A DNA stretch of 64,000 nt from Nitrospiraceae bacterium (GCA_020632595.1 JACKFF010000006.1:124001-188000); one strand, 5' to 3'; counted from the stretch's first letter, positions 1-8,413 are shown. The notes: generated from the sequence alone by a model not told the origin. Translations and numbers: made by a program.

Positions 1-2
1 AA

Positions 3-104
3 TTACTGAATGCTCGAGAAAACGAAGATGCCGTTCGAATTGCAGATATGTTGGAGTATGAAGTGATTCCTTATCTTTCTCAAAATAGTACTCCTCTTCC
101 TTAA
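3..104 (+). CDS. 3' end of an unidentified protein (partial)
   Basis: An open frame enters from the left edge and ends at a TAA at 102-104. The last 33 residues include ARENEDAVRIADMLEYEVIP, a short acidic helical tail. It lies directly upstream of the flagellin gene on the same strand, so it may be a flagellar-region protein, but too little is visible to name it. Confidence 0.5.
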   Translation, partial: LLNARENEDAVRIADMLEYEVIPYLSQNSTPLP

Positions 105-260
105 CGCCAAGCTTTCTCGTCCTTTCATTCCTGTAGCTTCCTACGGAATTAACATCGGAGAATATGGAATGTGAAGTTGTCTCTGTTTACCAGGTCAGGT
201 TACTGCGTGGATTCTCAATGGGGTTTTGTCAGGGAGCACAAGGGTTTGATTGGGCTTCTC

Positions 261-287
261 TCAAGTTTTCTTCCTGGTCGTCGATAC
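261..287 (+). promoter_or_regulatory. Sigma-28 (FliA)-type promoter of fliC
   Basis: TCAAGTTT at 261-268 and GTCGATAC at 280-287 are separated by exactly 11 bases. The known FliA consensus is TAAAGTTT-N11-GCCGATAA, so 13 of 16 positions agree and the spacing is exact. It lies about 120 bases upstream of the flagellin start, leaving a long leader that ends in a strong AGGAGG ribosome site. The remaining part of 105-408 shows no gene. Confidence 0.75.
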
Positions 288-408
288 ATACCGGTAGAAG
301 TGAAAATTGGTTCATTTCACAATTTTAGAGGAGGCCAATCGGCTCAACCCATTTATTGTCTTCCTCAAGGGACGGATCCTTTGAGGTGCAGCCATCAAGG
401 AGGAAAGT

Positions 409-1236
409 ATGGCACTTGTCGTTAACAACAACATCGCATCACTCAACGCCCAACGGAATTTGGGCGTGTCCAGTTCTCAATTGGAAGGGTCCGTCGCCCG
501 TCTTTCTTCGGGTTTGCGAATCACCCGAGCGGCAGATGATGCCGCAGGTTTAGGAATTTCCGAAACCTTGCGGGCTCAGATTCGTAGTATTAATCAAGCA
601 GTCCGAAATTCCAACGACGGTATAAGCTTACTGCAGATTGCGGACGGCGGTGCGGAAGGCATCGGCAATTTGTTAGGCCGTCTTCGGGAACTAGCCGAGC
701 AATCAGCGAGTGGAATCCTCGGCTCGAATGAACGGTCTTTCCTCGATCAGGAATTTGTAGCCCTCCGTTCCGAAATCGATAGAATTTCTTCTGTGACCGA
801 GTTTAATGGGGTGAAGCTGTTAAGTGGAACCGGAAATGATTCCTTGAGTATTCAAATTGGTTTCAGAAGTTCAGCAAATGATACGCTTTCCCTGTCACTC
901 AATGATTTGAACACGAATACCTTAAACCTCGCCTCGACCAATGTGTCGACTTCCGGTAATGCCTTAGACGCACTGTCCAATATCGATAGTGCCATTAGTG
1001 CTGTGGCGTCTGCTCGAGCCAATATCGGGTCCTTGCAAAACAGGATTGATGCTGCTGTTGGGAATCTGCAAGTGGCGAATGAAAATATCACTGCCGCTGA
1101 ATCACGGATTCGTGATGCTGATATTGCCTTTGAGTCAGCGAAGTTCGTAAGGAACCAAATATTAGTTCAGGCGGGTACGTCAATATTGGCGCAGGCCAAT
1201 ACGTTGCCTCAGCAGGCTCTAGCTTTACTGCGGTAA
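409..1236 (+). CDS. fliC: Flagellin
   Basis: Structural subunit of the flagellar filament, exported through the flagellar type III apparatus. At 275 residues it is a short flagellin: the N-terminal D0/D1 helix region (NNNIASLNAQRNL near residue 6, SSGLRITRAADDAAGLGISE near residue 32) and the C-terminal region (ANTLPQQALALLR) are well conserved, and only a small variable centre (about residues 130-190) separates them. The start is set by AAGGAGG seven bases upstream. It is preceded by a FliA-type promoter, followed by a perfect hairpin, and heads a run of late flagellar genes (flaG, fliD, fliS). It is the only flagellin in the window. Confidence 0.97.
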   Translation: MALVVNNNIASLNAQRNLGVSSSQLEGSVARLSSGLRITRAADDAAGLGISETLRAQIRSINQAVRNSNDGISLLQIADGGAEGIGNLLGRLRELAEQSASGILGSNERSFLDQEFVALRSEIDRISSVTEFNGVKLLSGTGNDSLSIQIGFRSSANDTLSLSLNDLNTNTLNLASTNVSTSGNALDALSNIDSAISAVASARANIGSLQNRIDAAVGNLQVANENITAAESRIRDADIAFESAKFVRNQILVQAGTSILAQANTLPQQALALLR

Positions 1237-1244
1237 ACAGGTAT

Positions 1245-1279
1245 AAGGAGAAACCGGGGCTTCGACCCGGTTTCTCCTT
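1245..1279 (+). terminator. Hairpin downstream of fliC
   Basis: A perfect 14-bp inverted repeat (arms 1245-1258 and 1266-1279, loop GCTTCGA) starts nine bases after the flagellin stop codon. The right arm runs into TTT then GGGG, so the U-tract is poor. It may act as a partial terminator or an mRNA-stabilising 3' hairpin that lets flagellin transcript exceed that of the downstream genes. Confidence 0.7.
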
Positions 1280-1303
1280 TGGGGAACGAGGGGGGAACCC
1301 ACA

Positions 1304-1702
1304 ATGATTTCCACACTTTCTAACAGCGCCTCTTTCATAACGGTCTCAGTTGGAAATGAGATTCGGGTGAGGGATGGACAAAAGCCCATAACGGGAGATG
1401 TTCAGCGCATATCGGCACTCCCCCCACCAGTTTTTGCCACGAAATCTAGCAAGGATCCAACAGTCAAGGATCCATTAACGAAGGATCAGGTACAGGCGAG
1501 TGTGGCTCGACTCCAGGAAACATTGAAGCAGGTTGATCCAAGGATTGAGATCTCTCTGGAAAAGGATATTAATCAGGTGATTTTTCGTGTTGTAGATAAA
1601 GAATCGGGGGAGCTAATCCGACAAATACCCTCTGAGAAGGCGGTAGAACTCGCGCGGTTATTTTCCGGACATTCCGGACTCTTGGTGGAAGAGAATATAT
1701 AA
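1304..1702 (+). CDS. flaG: FlaG family protein
   Basis: Small protein (132 residues) of the FlaG family, which is found next to fliD/fliC and influences filament length in several bacteria. The C-terminal half (about residues 60-130) carries the family domain, including the typical VVDKESGELIRQIPSE followed by a short helix; the N-terminal half is low-complexity and probably disordered. It sits between the fliC hairpin and fliD. Its exact function is not settled even in well-studied species, so the call is by family and context. Confidence 0.88.
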   Translation: MISTLSNSASFITVSVGNEIRVRDGQKPITGDVQRISALPPPVFATKSSKDPTVKDPLTKDQVQASVARLQETLKQVDPRIEISLEKDINQVIFRVVDKESGELIRQIPSEKAVELARLFSGHSGLLVEENI

Positions 1703-1793
1703 TTTCCGCGTCCATCCAAAGACCGTTCAGGAACCCGGTGTCTGTGGGCATGAACAATCAAATATTTGTGTCCAGGTGAACAGGAGTCTGTCG

Positions 1794-1821
1794 TTTCGTC
1801 ATATGATAGAGAATGACGAAA
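1794..1821 (+). promoter_or_regulatory. Hairpin covering the fliD ribosome-binding site
   Basis: TTTCGTCAT (1794-1802) and ATGACGAAA (1813-1821) are perfectly complementary, giving a 9-bp stem with a 10-base loop. The right arm overlaps the fliD Shine-Dalgarno sequence (GAAAGGA, from about 1818), eight bases before the ATG at 1832. Folding would partly hide the ribosome site, so this may tune FliD translation. This is inferred from sequence alone. Confidence 0.4.
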
Positions 1822-1831
1822 GGAATATCCG

Positions 1832-3244
1832 ATGACCATTAGTTTTGGTGGCCTTGGTAACGGTATTGATTTTGGACCGGTTGTCGATGCTCTCGTCAAA
1901 GCGCAACGTATTCCTATAGATAATTTAACCCAACAAAAACTGCAGGCGTCACAAAAACAAACAGATTTGGCTTTGTTGGGGGGGAAATTACTGAGTCTGC
2001 AAGGTCTGGCAAGTAGCCTTCGCACCCAGGCCAGTTTCAATAAAAATCAAGTCAATGTAGCTGCTGGAAGTGCACAACCTCCTTTATCTGCCAGTGCCTC
2101 ATCTACGGCGGCGCCTGGAACCTATCAGGTGACTGTGAACCAGTTGGCTTCTGCCCATCAAATTATTTCGAAGGCTTCCACCGCAGTTTCATCCACCGAT
2201 GCGGATATTGTGGGCGGCGCCTCCGGCATATTCCAATTTCAGGCAGGTACTGGCCCGATTCAAACGGTGAATCTTGATAGTACAGGGACATTGGACGATT
2301 TGCGGGCCGCAATTAATGATCTTGGCGCCGGAGTAAGCGCTTCGATTTTGAATACAGGGAGTGAAACCTCTCCGCAATACCGTCTTGTGCTATCGGCTAA
2401 CGAGACAGGGATCGGTCATGCTATTTCGATTGTGGCTGACGATACCACTTTAAATACGGTCACTACCGGAGTGGATACTTTTCAAGCCGCCCAAGATTCG
2501 GAGGTCGTATTAGGAAGGACTGACGTTGAAGCCGGGACGACAGCCATTACCATTAACCGGTCGACTAATACGCTTACCGATGTTGTGGCTGGCCTCAGCC
2601 TTAACCTTCAGTCTGTGGATAGCAATCCTGTCACAATTTCAGTGAGTCCGGACAATGGTGCGGTTAAGGAAGCCATCTCAGAGTTTGTCAAAGGGTACAA
2701 TGAGATCGTGACATTTATCAATGAACGGACCCTTTACAATACAGAAACGAAGGAACGAGGAATTTTCGTTGGTGAAAGTCTGGCTCGCAACGTGCTGGAT
2801 CGAATCAGGGAGTCCGTATTTTCCCAAATCAGTAATTTGACAACCTATACGGGTGTTTCCCAAATTGGATTTGAAACGGAACCAACCGATGGGACAATTA
2901 AATTGAATGAGGAGACATTGGATTCGGCTTTGAGTACGAATTTTGCCGCGGTGCGCGACCTGTTTGTGAAAAATACCACCACCGGCACTAATGGAATTGC
3001 GGATTTGACTGTGGATGCCATTGATGGCTTAGATAATATCGATACCGGTTCTCTCACGCGCCGCCAAAATGCCTTAACGCAACAGGTAAAAAATCTTACC
3101 CAACAAATCTCTACAAAAGAAGACGCCTCAGCCCGTTATGAAGAGCAGCAACGATTGAAATTTGCGAGGTTAGATGGGTTGTTGGCCACGTTGCAAAGTC
3201 AATTGAAACAATTACAGAACGCATTCCCGTCGATTAACGGGTAA
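1832..3244 (+). CDS. fliD: Flagellar filament cap protein (hook-associated protein 2)
   Basis: FliD caps the growing filament and promotes flagellin polymerisation. The 470-residue protein has the standard layout: an N-terminal FliD_N region (residues about 1-110, starting SFGGLGNGIDFGPVVDALV), a variable centre, a FliD_C region (about 230-440), and a C-terminal coiled coil (QQLKFARLDGLLATLQSQLKQLQ-type heptads from about 420). The length is usual for the family. Start ATG follows GAAAGGA. It is followed after 14 bases by fliS, the usual order. Confidence 0.96.
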   Translation: MTISFGGLGNGIDFGPVVDALVKAQRIPIDNLTQQKLQASQKQTDLALLGGKLLSLQGLASSLRTQASFNKNQVNVAAGSAQPPLSASASSTAAPGTYQVTVNQLASAHQIISKASTAVSSTDADIVGGASGIFQFQAGTGPIQTVNLDSTGTLDDLRAAINDLGAGVSASILNTGSETSPQYRLVLSANETGIGHAISIVADDTTLNTVTTGVDTFQAAQDSEVVLGRTDVEAGTTAITINRSTNTLTDVVAGLSLNLQSVDSNPVTISVSPDNGAVKEAISEFVKGYNEIVTFINERTLYNTETKERGIFVGESLARNVLDRIRESVFSQISNLTTYTGVSQIGFETEPTDGTIKLNEETLDSALSTNFAAVRDLFVKNTTTGTNGIADLTVDAIDGLDNIDTGSLTRRQNALTQQVKNLTQQISTKEDASARYEEQQRLKFARLDGLLATLQSQLKQLQNAFPSING

Positions 3245-3258
3245 AGAGAGGATGGTCT

Positions 3259-3651
3259 ATGATGGTTGGTGCTCAGGCTTATGCAAACACGCAAATCCAA
3301 ACTGCATCCAACGTTCAAGTAATTGTATTGTTGTATGATGGGGCCATTTCTTCGATGAAACTCGCACAGGAGGGAATGGCCACCCTCAATTATCAGGATA
3401 AGTCACGATTTCTCGATCGGGCCCTTCGTGTGATCGGGGAATTATCAGCCTCCCTGAATTTGGAGGAGGGCGGAGTCATCGCAAAGGATTTACGGCGCCT
3501 GTATGAATACATGCAATTTGAATTGACTCAAGCCAACATAAAAAATGAACCCCGTCGCTTAGAAGGCCCTATCCGGTGCCTTTCGCTTATTCGGGAAGCC
3601 TGGGTGGATTTGGCTGTTCAAGGAACCAAGCCGCAGGCGGTCGGGATTTAG
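3259..3651 (+). CDS. fliS: Flagellar export chaperone for flagellin
   Basis: FliS binds the flagellin C-terminus in the cytoplasm and prevents premature polymerisation before export. The 130-residue helical protein starts with the family-typical GAQAYANTQIQTASNVQVIVLLYDGAI, has the conserved SRFLDRALRVIGELSASLN helix near residue 50, and the LYEYMQFELTQAN segment near residue 78. It follows fliD by 14 bases. Two adjacent ATG codons (3259, 3262) are possible starts. Confidence 0.96.
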   Translation: MMVGAQAYANTQIQTASNVQVIVLLYDGAISSMKLAQEGMATLNYQDKSRFLDRALRVIGELSASLNLEEGGVIAKDLRRLYEYMQFELTQANIKNEPRRLEGPIRCLSLIREAWVDLAVQGTKPQAVGI

Positions 3652-3664
3652 GGCTTCGTGTCCT

Positions 3665-3979
3665 ATGGGTAAAGTTAACTGTCTTGTTGAACAACTCACC
3701 CAACATGCTATAGAGGCGGCCCGACATGGCCAATGGGATCAGGTCATTGCTCTCTACCATGAGCGCCTGTCCCAAGGTCCACAGGAATCCCTTTCCTTAG
3801 ATACCATCCAAGTCCTCATGGAATCTGATCAATGGCTCATTGCCAGGGTTAAAGAAGTGCAAGCGGCAATCAGCCAACATCTGAATGATATTCAGGAGCA
3901 ACGCCGGAAGTTAGGTGTTCTTAAACGACAGTGGGGAGAAGACCAGACGACCCCGGTTCGACATCTTCTGACCATTTGA
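3665..3979 (+). CDS. FliT-like flagellar chaperone (putative)
   Basis: A 104-residue, all-helical protein 13 bases behind fliS, the usual place of fliT. FliT proteins chaperone the cap protein FliD. The sequence shows an amphipathic helix near residues 5-35 (EQLTQHAIEAARHGQWDQVI) and a coiled-coil-like segment near residues 60-90 ending in LGVLKRQW. FliT sequences are poorly conserved, so the call rests mainly on size, helical pattern and position. Confidence 0.65.
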   Translation: MGKVNCLVEQLTQHAIEAARHGQWDQVIALYHERLSQGPQESLSLDTIQVLMESDQWLIARVKEVQAAISQHLNDIQEQRRKLGVLKRQWGEDQTTPVRHLLTI

Positions 3980-4005
3980 CTATGGAGGGGAATGTTGAGA
4001 GGGTT

Positions 4006-4030
4006 TTCATGGGCTGCCCCATGAAGTTTT
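4006..4030 (+). terminator. Probable terminator after the fliD-fliS-fliT genes
   Basis: TTCATGGG (4006-4013) and CCCATGAA (4018-4025) form a perfect 8-bp stem with a CTGC loop, followed by GTTTT. It lies 26 bases after the stop of the FliT-like gene. The rest of the gap from 4031 to 4299 contains no recognisable gene; a short frame beginning at 4056 has no family features. Confidence 0.55.
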
Positions 4031-4299
4031 CGCCTAAGATCAAACTCCAAAAATTTTGCCTGACATGACGGAATTTCCCCGTCACAATTTTGACGAAAAG
4101 AGTCAAGGTACTCCTAATCGGTCGTTGAAATATCTTCTATGTTTTCTTCCGCCCTACATTTCTGTGGGAAAACAGCCGAAAGAAAAGACAGGCTGTCCAG
4201 GTATGACAATTGCGAGATTGCACCGACCAAGGATGAGATCTTCATTTTTAGAGGATGCCACGGCTGGTTGTTCAGGCCTCTATTGAAAGGGACGAAAGG

Positions 4300-4548
4300 A
4301 TGACTCAACAAGCGGCATCATCTGCAGACTCTTTGTCAGTAATGACGGATATTTCGACACAAAACAGAAAATTGTTACACTCGCTCTCCAATAAATTACT
4401 GCCTATTGTGGTGTTCTCCCAGTTAGCGCTCCGTCGGTGTGAAGATGATCAGCTGAAACGACAATTGGAGAAAATTCATGGGGCTGCCGAACAAGCCAGG
4501 GATCTTCTTGTGGAAATTCGCAGCCTTCACGCCGCGGGGAATCCCTAG
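4300..4548 (+). CDS. Small histidine-kinase-dimerisation-like protein
   Basis: An 82-residue protein with no full kinase. The core (LLHSLSNKLLPIVVFSQLAL near residues 26-45, then a second helix QLKRQLEKIHGAAEQARDLLVEIR) resembles the two-helix HisKA/DHp hairpin of sensor kinases, in which a histidine precedes a helix ending in NxLxPI. The catalytic ATP-binding domain is absent. The ATG at 4300 sits behind GGGACGAAAGG; an in-frame ATG at 4255 would add 15 residues. It could be a stand-alone dimerisation or phosphotransfer module near the flagellar genes, or a relic. Function is not known. Confidence 0.5.
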   Translation: MTQQAASSADSLSVMTDISTQNRKLLHSLSNKLLPIVVFSQLALRRCEDDQLKRQLEKIHGAAEQARDLLVEIRSLHAAGNP

Positions 4549-4633
4549 TATGAAAGCAGTGTTTTAGGACTCCCAGGTGTTGCTATTCCATGGATTATGT
4601 GTGATGGCTGGGCGATTCTTATAAAGGTGGCTT

Positions 4634-5239
4634 ATGGATATCGTGGCTTCTGAGGATCGACGTCAAGATTGTCGCGCAGATGTGCCTGTATGTCTGTGGG
4701 TTGAGATTCCTCTTGCCTTTTCCTATGAAATGATTGATCTTGATGGGGCAGAATTCAGCCAGTGGCAATGGGATGAGCTGGCGGTCTCCCCGGATTTAGT
4801 CAAGGCCATGGTGGATGAAAAGGATCTTACTATCCGTGATCCCTTGCTTTTGCAGATGGTCACGCGTATTGACTGGATGTTGACATCCATTCTCCGGACA
4901 TTGGGAAAAGATAAAAACCTTAAGGGGGCCATTCCAGAATTTACAAAAGTGAGCCTATGCGGTTCGGGAATAAAATTTTATTCTGAAGACTCCTATCCCC
5001 TTGATTCTTTGCTTGTTCTGCGCCTCATTTTGCGTCCATTTATTCCAATTCAGGCCGTTGGGAAAATTGTTAGGGTTAATGCTAAATCTAAAGGCAAGGA
5101 ACAAGGATTTGAGATCGCAGTGGAGTTCACTAAAATTTCTTCCGACGATCGCGAAGCGATTATTCGACACACGCTTCGGTCTCAAGCCACCATGCAACGG
5201 CTTCGCCTCAAACAACCTGTTGATTCTTTCCTTGACTAG
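4634..5239 (+). CDS. Divergent PilZ-domain protein
   Basis: A 201-residue probable c-di-GMP-binding protein. Residues 9-14 (RRQDCR) match the RxxxR motif and residues near 107 (VSLCGSGIKF) match the [DN]xSxxG strand, with Lys in place of Asp/Asn at the first position. In ordinary PilZ domains these two motifs are a few tens of residues apart; here about 90 residues, largely helical, lie between them. A beta-rich tail follows (LVLRLILRP, VGKIVRV, GFEIAVEFTKIS). Start ATG follows AAAGGTGG. Its 3' end overlaps the start region of the next gene, suggesting coupled expression. PilZ proteins near flagellar genes often act as motility brakes; that role is inference. Confidence 0.65.
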   Translation: MDIVASEDRRQDCRADVPVCLWVEIPLAFSYEMIDLDGAEFSQWQWDELAVSPDLVKAMVDEKDLTIRDPLLLQMVTRIDWMLTSILRTLGKDKNLKGAIPEFTKVSLCGSGIKFYSEDSYPLDSLLVLRLILRPFIPIQAVGKIVRVNAKSKGKEQGFEIAVEFTKISSDDREAIIRHTLRSQATMQRLRLKQPVDSFLD

Positions 5240-6911
5240 GGCGCCAGTAATTTTCTGGTGTCTGGTGTCCGGTCTCGCGCTAATGGCAGGATGTCAGAGA
5301 TCAACGGAGATTCCCGTTTCTTCGACTTCATCATCGCCAATTCCTTCTCTAACCCACCGTACCCTCAGTCGACCGCATAGCCTTGCTATCCTTCCTTTGG
5401 AAAATATGAGCCGGTATTCCCATCTAAATTGGCTGGGGCGTGGACTTCAAGAAATGCTGGTCAGTGATTTGGCGCAATGGCCACAACTTGAGGTGATATC
5501 ACGAGATGCACTGGGTGCGGTCTTACGGGAGCAATGGCTTCAACAAAGAGGATTTTCATCAGTTGAGAATCCCGTCGGTCTTGGAAAGTTAAAAGGAGTA
5601 CGGTATCTCATTCAAGGTAGAATGTATGTCCAGCAGGACATTCTTTCCGTGAATTTGCAGATTGTCGACGTAGAAACTGGGGTGGTCGTAGGATCAGTCA
5701 GCGCCCAGGGGGTAGAGTCGGATATCCCTGGTTTGGAACAAGACCTTGTGACGCACCTCATTGGTGTGTTTGACCCTTCTCTCAACGAAATTAACCGGTC
5801 GATGGTCGATCAAAGTTCCAAAGACACGCAGCCGCATTTTAGGAGGAATCCTGGAGTTGATAAGAAAGGGGAACAGGTGATTGACTCCGAAATAAATCCT
5901 TCGCCTATGGTGTCTCAAATTGATGCATTTCTATCATTGGAAAAGCTTACGTATCAGCGAAGGGAAGCGTATCGGTTAGCAGAAACCATTTGGGATGAGG
6001 GATGTGTCGTTGAAATGGGGCAACCACTGTATCAGGTTTGGCACTTTTCGATGGATCCCACGAGGTCTCTGCCGGTCATGGCTATTCCTCTTTCATTGTT
6101 TTTCTCCCCACACCGGATTTCCAATATATTCGAGGAATCCCAGAAGTCAGGAACCGATTCGGGGGGAAATGTAGATCCTGAGGGATTTACTACAACCCTA
6201 GATGAGAGGTCGGGAGCCCAGTCATTATTTATTGAACATTTTCAAAAGCCCCGGCGCGTATTTATCCGTGCTCTTAATGAAAAACATGATGTGTTGGCGA
6301 TTTTTTCTGATTGGGGGTGGCGGACCGAACGAACATTTTCAATGCGAGGTACTCAAGGGGTATCCGTGCCTATGTGGCCGAACCCGGTTGTCACAGGGCT
6401 CGTCAAATTCCCGGTTGCTTGGGTCGAGCGGGAAGGGCAGCATGTGACATTTGATAGCGTGATTGTTCCTGTGCCGGACGAGCATGCTCTTGTTGTGCTG
6501 GAGCCCATCGGAGAGTTCAAAGAAGAGGAAAACCAGATTTCACGCCGGGTTGATACGGAAGACATTTTTCTTCAGGGGTTAGAAGCTCTGATCGAATCCA
6601 ATTGGGCTCCTGCGATAACCGAAGGACTGCCCATGAAAGGGTATCTCCCAGGTAATAAGCGGACGGCAGTGGGTGTTGTCCATGTGCAAGAAAGAAAAAT
6701 TCGTGACATCCAATTTCAGCATTGGCCGGAGGACCCCTTTTTTCTGCAAAGCTTACAAGATCTTCAAAAAAAGTTATTGGGGGCCTGTCCGGAGTGTCAG
6801 GATTCCGGTCAGGCTATCGCCCATCTCTCCGATCCGGTTAAAACATTTCGCTTGCAACTCACTCTGGTGAAAGACATTTCCGCTCTCCATCTTGGCAGTC
6901 CCTCCCATTAA
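5220..6911 (+). CDS. CsgG/FlgO-like N-terminal-domain lipoprotein
   Basis: No ATG suits the start; a TTG at 5220 (or 5232) gives a lipoprotein signal peptide (APVIFWCLVSGLALMAGC, lipobox LMAGC) that overlaps the end of the PilZ gene. Residues about 55-190 (HSLAILPLENMSRY, GRGLQEMLVSDLAQWPQLEV, GVRYLIQGRMY, VNLQIVDVETGVVVG) match the fold shared by FlgO/CsgG/TolB-N-type envelope proteins. The remaining 370 residues are unrecognised, with no membrane segment. It would be anchored to the outer membrane facing the periplasm. FlgO proteins support flagellar function in Vibrio, so a flagellar or envelope role is plausible but unproven. Confidence 0.65.
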   Translation: MILSLTRAPVIFWCLVSGLALMAGCQRSTEIPVSSTSSSPIPSLTHRTLSRPHSLAILPLENMSRYSHLNWLGRGLQEMLVSDLAQWPQLEVISRDALGAVLREQWLQQRGFSSVENPVGLGKLKGVRYLIQGRMYVQQDILSVNLQIVDVETGVVVGSVSAQGVESDIPGLEQDLVTHLIGVFDPSLNEINRSMVDQSSKDTQPHFRRNPGVDKKGEQVIDSEINPSPMVSQIDAFLSLEKLTYQRREAYRLAETIWDEGCVVEMGQPLYQVWHFSMDPTRSLPVMAIPLSLFFSPHRISNIFEESQKSGTDSGGNVDPEGFTTTLDERSGAQSLFIEHFQKPRRVFIRALNEKHDVLAIFSDWGWRTERTFSMRGTQGVSVPMWPNPVVTGLVKFPVAWVEREGQHVTFDSVIVPVPDEHALVVLEPIGEFKEEENQISRRVDTEDIFLQGLEALIESNWAPAITEGLPMKGYLPGNKRTAVGVVHVQERKIRDIQFQHWPEDPFFLQSLQDLQKKLLGACPECQDSGQAIAHLSDPVKTFRLQLTLVKDISALHLGSPSH

Positions 6912-6982
6912 CCTGACACGCAATCTTCTCATTCCGATGAATCTATGTGTGGGTGCGGGGCGACTATCCCTGCTCTTGGTAT

Positions 6983-8398
6983 TTAAGCCGGTTGAATTAA
7001 ACTTGGCCAGTGCCGGCGTAGGGTTTCCTCGGCAGCCTTAGCAAGGATCTCATCGATGGAATGATCCCGGCTGAATACTCGCAGGGTGATCATTCGGGCT
7101 GGAAGATACTGGAGGTATTTTTGAAGGATGTCTTTTTCGACCGTGCCTTTGGCCGGGTTCCAGACGAATATTTGAAAGTTTCCCATATTGAGCAAATTAA
7201 TGGGGCGGGGGTCCTTATGAGCAAAGTCTATTCGAATATCCTGGTGACGATATTGAGTAGGTAACAGTCGACGCATCCGGCTCAGAAAGACCTGAGGTTG
7301 AAAGGATGATGATGCCGGCTGAATGATGGGGAGCAGCGTGCTGAATGCCGTTTTCCACTTCACGTGCCTTCCGATAATTTGACTCCACTCCATTCCCAAT
7401 TGTCGTTTATGCATGGAACGGGCGTGCGTCCATGTACGAACCGTTTCGATGACGTACCAATCGGTTAACTGCAGGTAATGCGGTAAGGACTGGAGAGGAT
7501 TTTTTTTGCACAGGATCTCCATGGTGGGTTGGAAAATTTCCTGAAGATGGATGTCGATCGCCCGTGTGGTGCGATGGTAGTAGACGTTGGCGTAGAGATA
7601 GAGTCGCGCGTGTAAAAACATTTGCAATGCCGGAAGACCTGATTGGTGGATTGTGAGTCCCTGTGATGTAAAGAAGGTGTAATGAAGGAGTCGTTCAATA
7701 TCTACGGGGCCAATGGCTACTCCGCACATGTAGGAATCCCTGAGGACGTAGTCGCAATTGTCCGGGGTATAAATTCCCCCGAGAAGGGGTTGTAAGGCGA
7801 TAACCCACGGCGGCAGATACTTTGTCGATTTATGAGGATCTTTGAGAATAAGGAAGGCGATATGTTCCGGGTCTAATTGCTCTCCTGGAGCAAATGGCCC
7901 GGATGGACTCCGACGGATCTTTTTGATAATTGGCCCCAAATGGTCGCGGATAATGTGTTGGCCGATCACTTCATGCGTCAGATGAAATTGATGCAGGAAA
8001 TGATGATCGAAAAAATGGCAAAACGGGCCATGTCCGATATCATGGAGCAGGGCTGTTATACGAATCAATTCTTCCAGAAAATGACAGGATGGTACCTCGG
8101 AGACGGTTTGGCAAAGGGACGGATAGAGGCGAGCCATAAACCGACCTGCCAGGTGCATGGTTCCGAGGGAGTGCTGGAAGCGGGTATGCTCGGCGCCCGG
8201 ATAGACCCAATGCGCACTTTGAAGTTGGAGGATATACCGAAGACGTTGAACCCAGGGAGAATCAATCAAATCCTTTTCGGTCTGTTCCGTAGAATCCGGT
8301 TCCTGATAGGGAACGGTGATGGAAATATAGCCGTGAATAGGGTCAGCAAGAAGCGAGACGCCATCAAACGGTGATGAGAGTGGTTCTAGCACGGACAT
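6983..8398 (-). CDS. HD-domain phosphohydrolase
   Basis: A 471-residue member of the HD superfamily of metal-dependent phosphohydrolases, in the SpoT/dGTPase-like branch. The N-terminal part has the family's opening (LADPIHGYISIT), then HTRFQHSLGTMHLA (metal-binding His near 76), TALLHDIGHGPFCHFFDHHF (His119-Asp120 pair), and a later Asp in DNCDYVLRD. Such proteins hydrolyse dNTPs or other nucleotides; the true substrate is unknown. It is the last gene of a - strand run after lon, thiL and a DUF2062 gene. Translation starts at ATG 8398. Confidence 0.85.
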   Translation of the reverse strand: MSVLEPLSSPFDGVSLLADPIHGYISITVPYQEPDSTEQTEKDLIDSPWVQRLRYILQLQSAHWVYPGAEHTRFQHSLGTMHLAGRFMARLYPSLCQTVSEVPSCHFLEELIRITALLHDIGHGPFCHFFDHHFLHQFHLTHEVIGQHIIRDHLGPIIKKIRRSPSGPFAPGEQLDPEHIAFLILKDPHKSTKYLPPWVIALQPLLGGIYTPDNCDYVLRDSYMCGVAIGPVDIERLLHYTFFTSQGLTIHQSGLPALQMFLHARLYLYANVYYHRTTRAIDIHLQEIFQPTMEILCKKNPLQSLPHYLQLTDWYVIETVRTWTHARSMHKRQLGMEWSQIIGRHVKWKTAFSTLLPIIQPASSSFQPQVFLSRMRRLLPTQYRHQDIRIDFAHKDPRPINLLNMGNFQIFVWNPAKGTVEKDILQKYLQYLPARMITLRVFSRDHSIDEILAKAAEETLRRHWPSLIQPA

Positions 8399-8413
8399 GG
8401 GCTAAGTGTCTCT

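Noticed and set aside
1573..2040. 155-residue open frame on the - strand
   Set aside because: Antisense to the end of flaG and the start of fliD, both well-supported genes; no family features.
7877..8374. 165-residue open frame on the + strand
   Set aside because: Antisense to the HD phosphohydrolase; no ribosome site and no recognisable domain.
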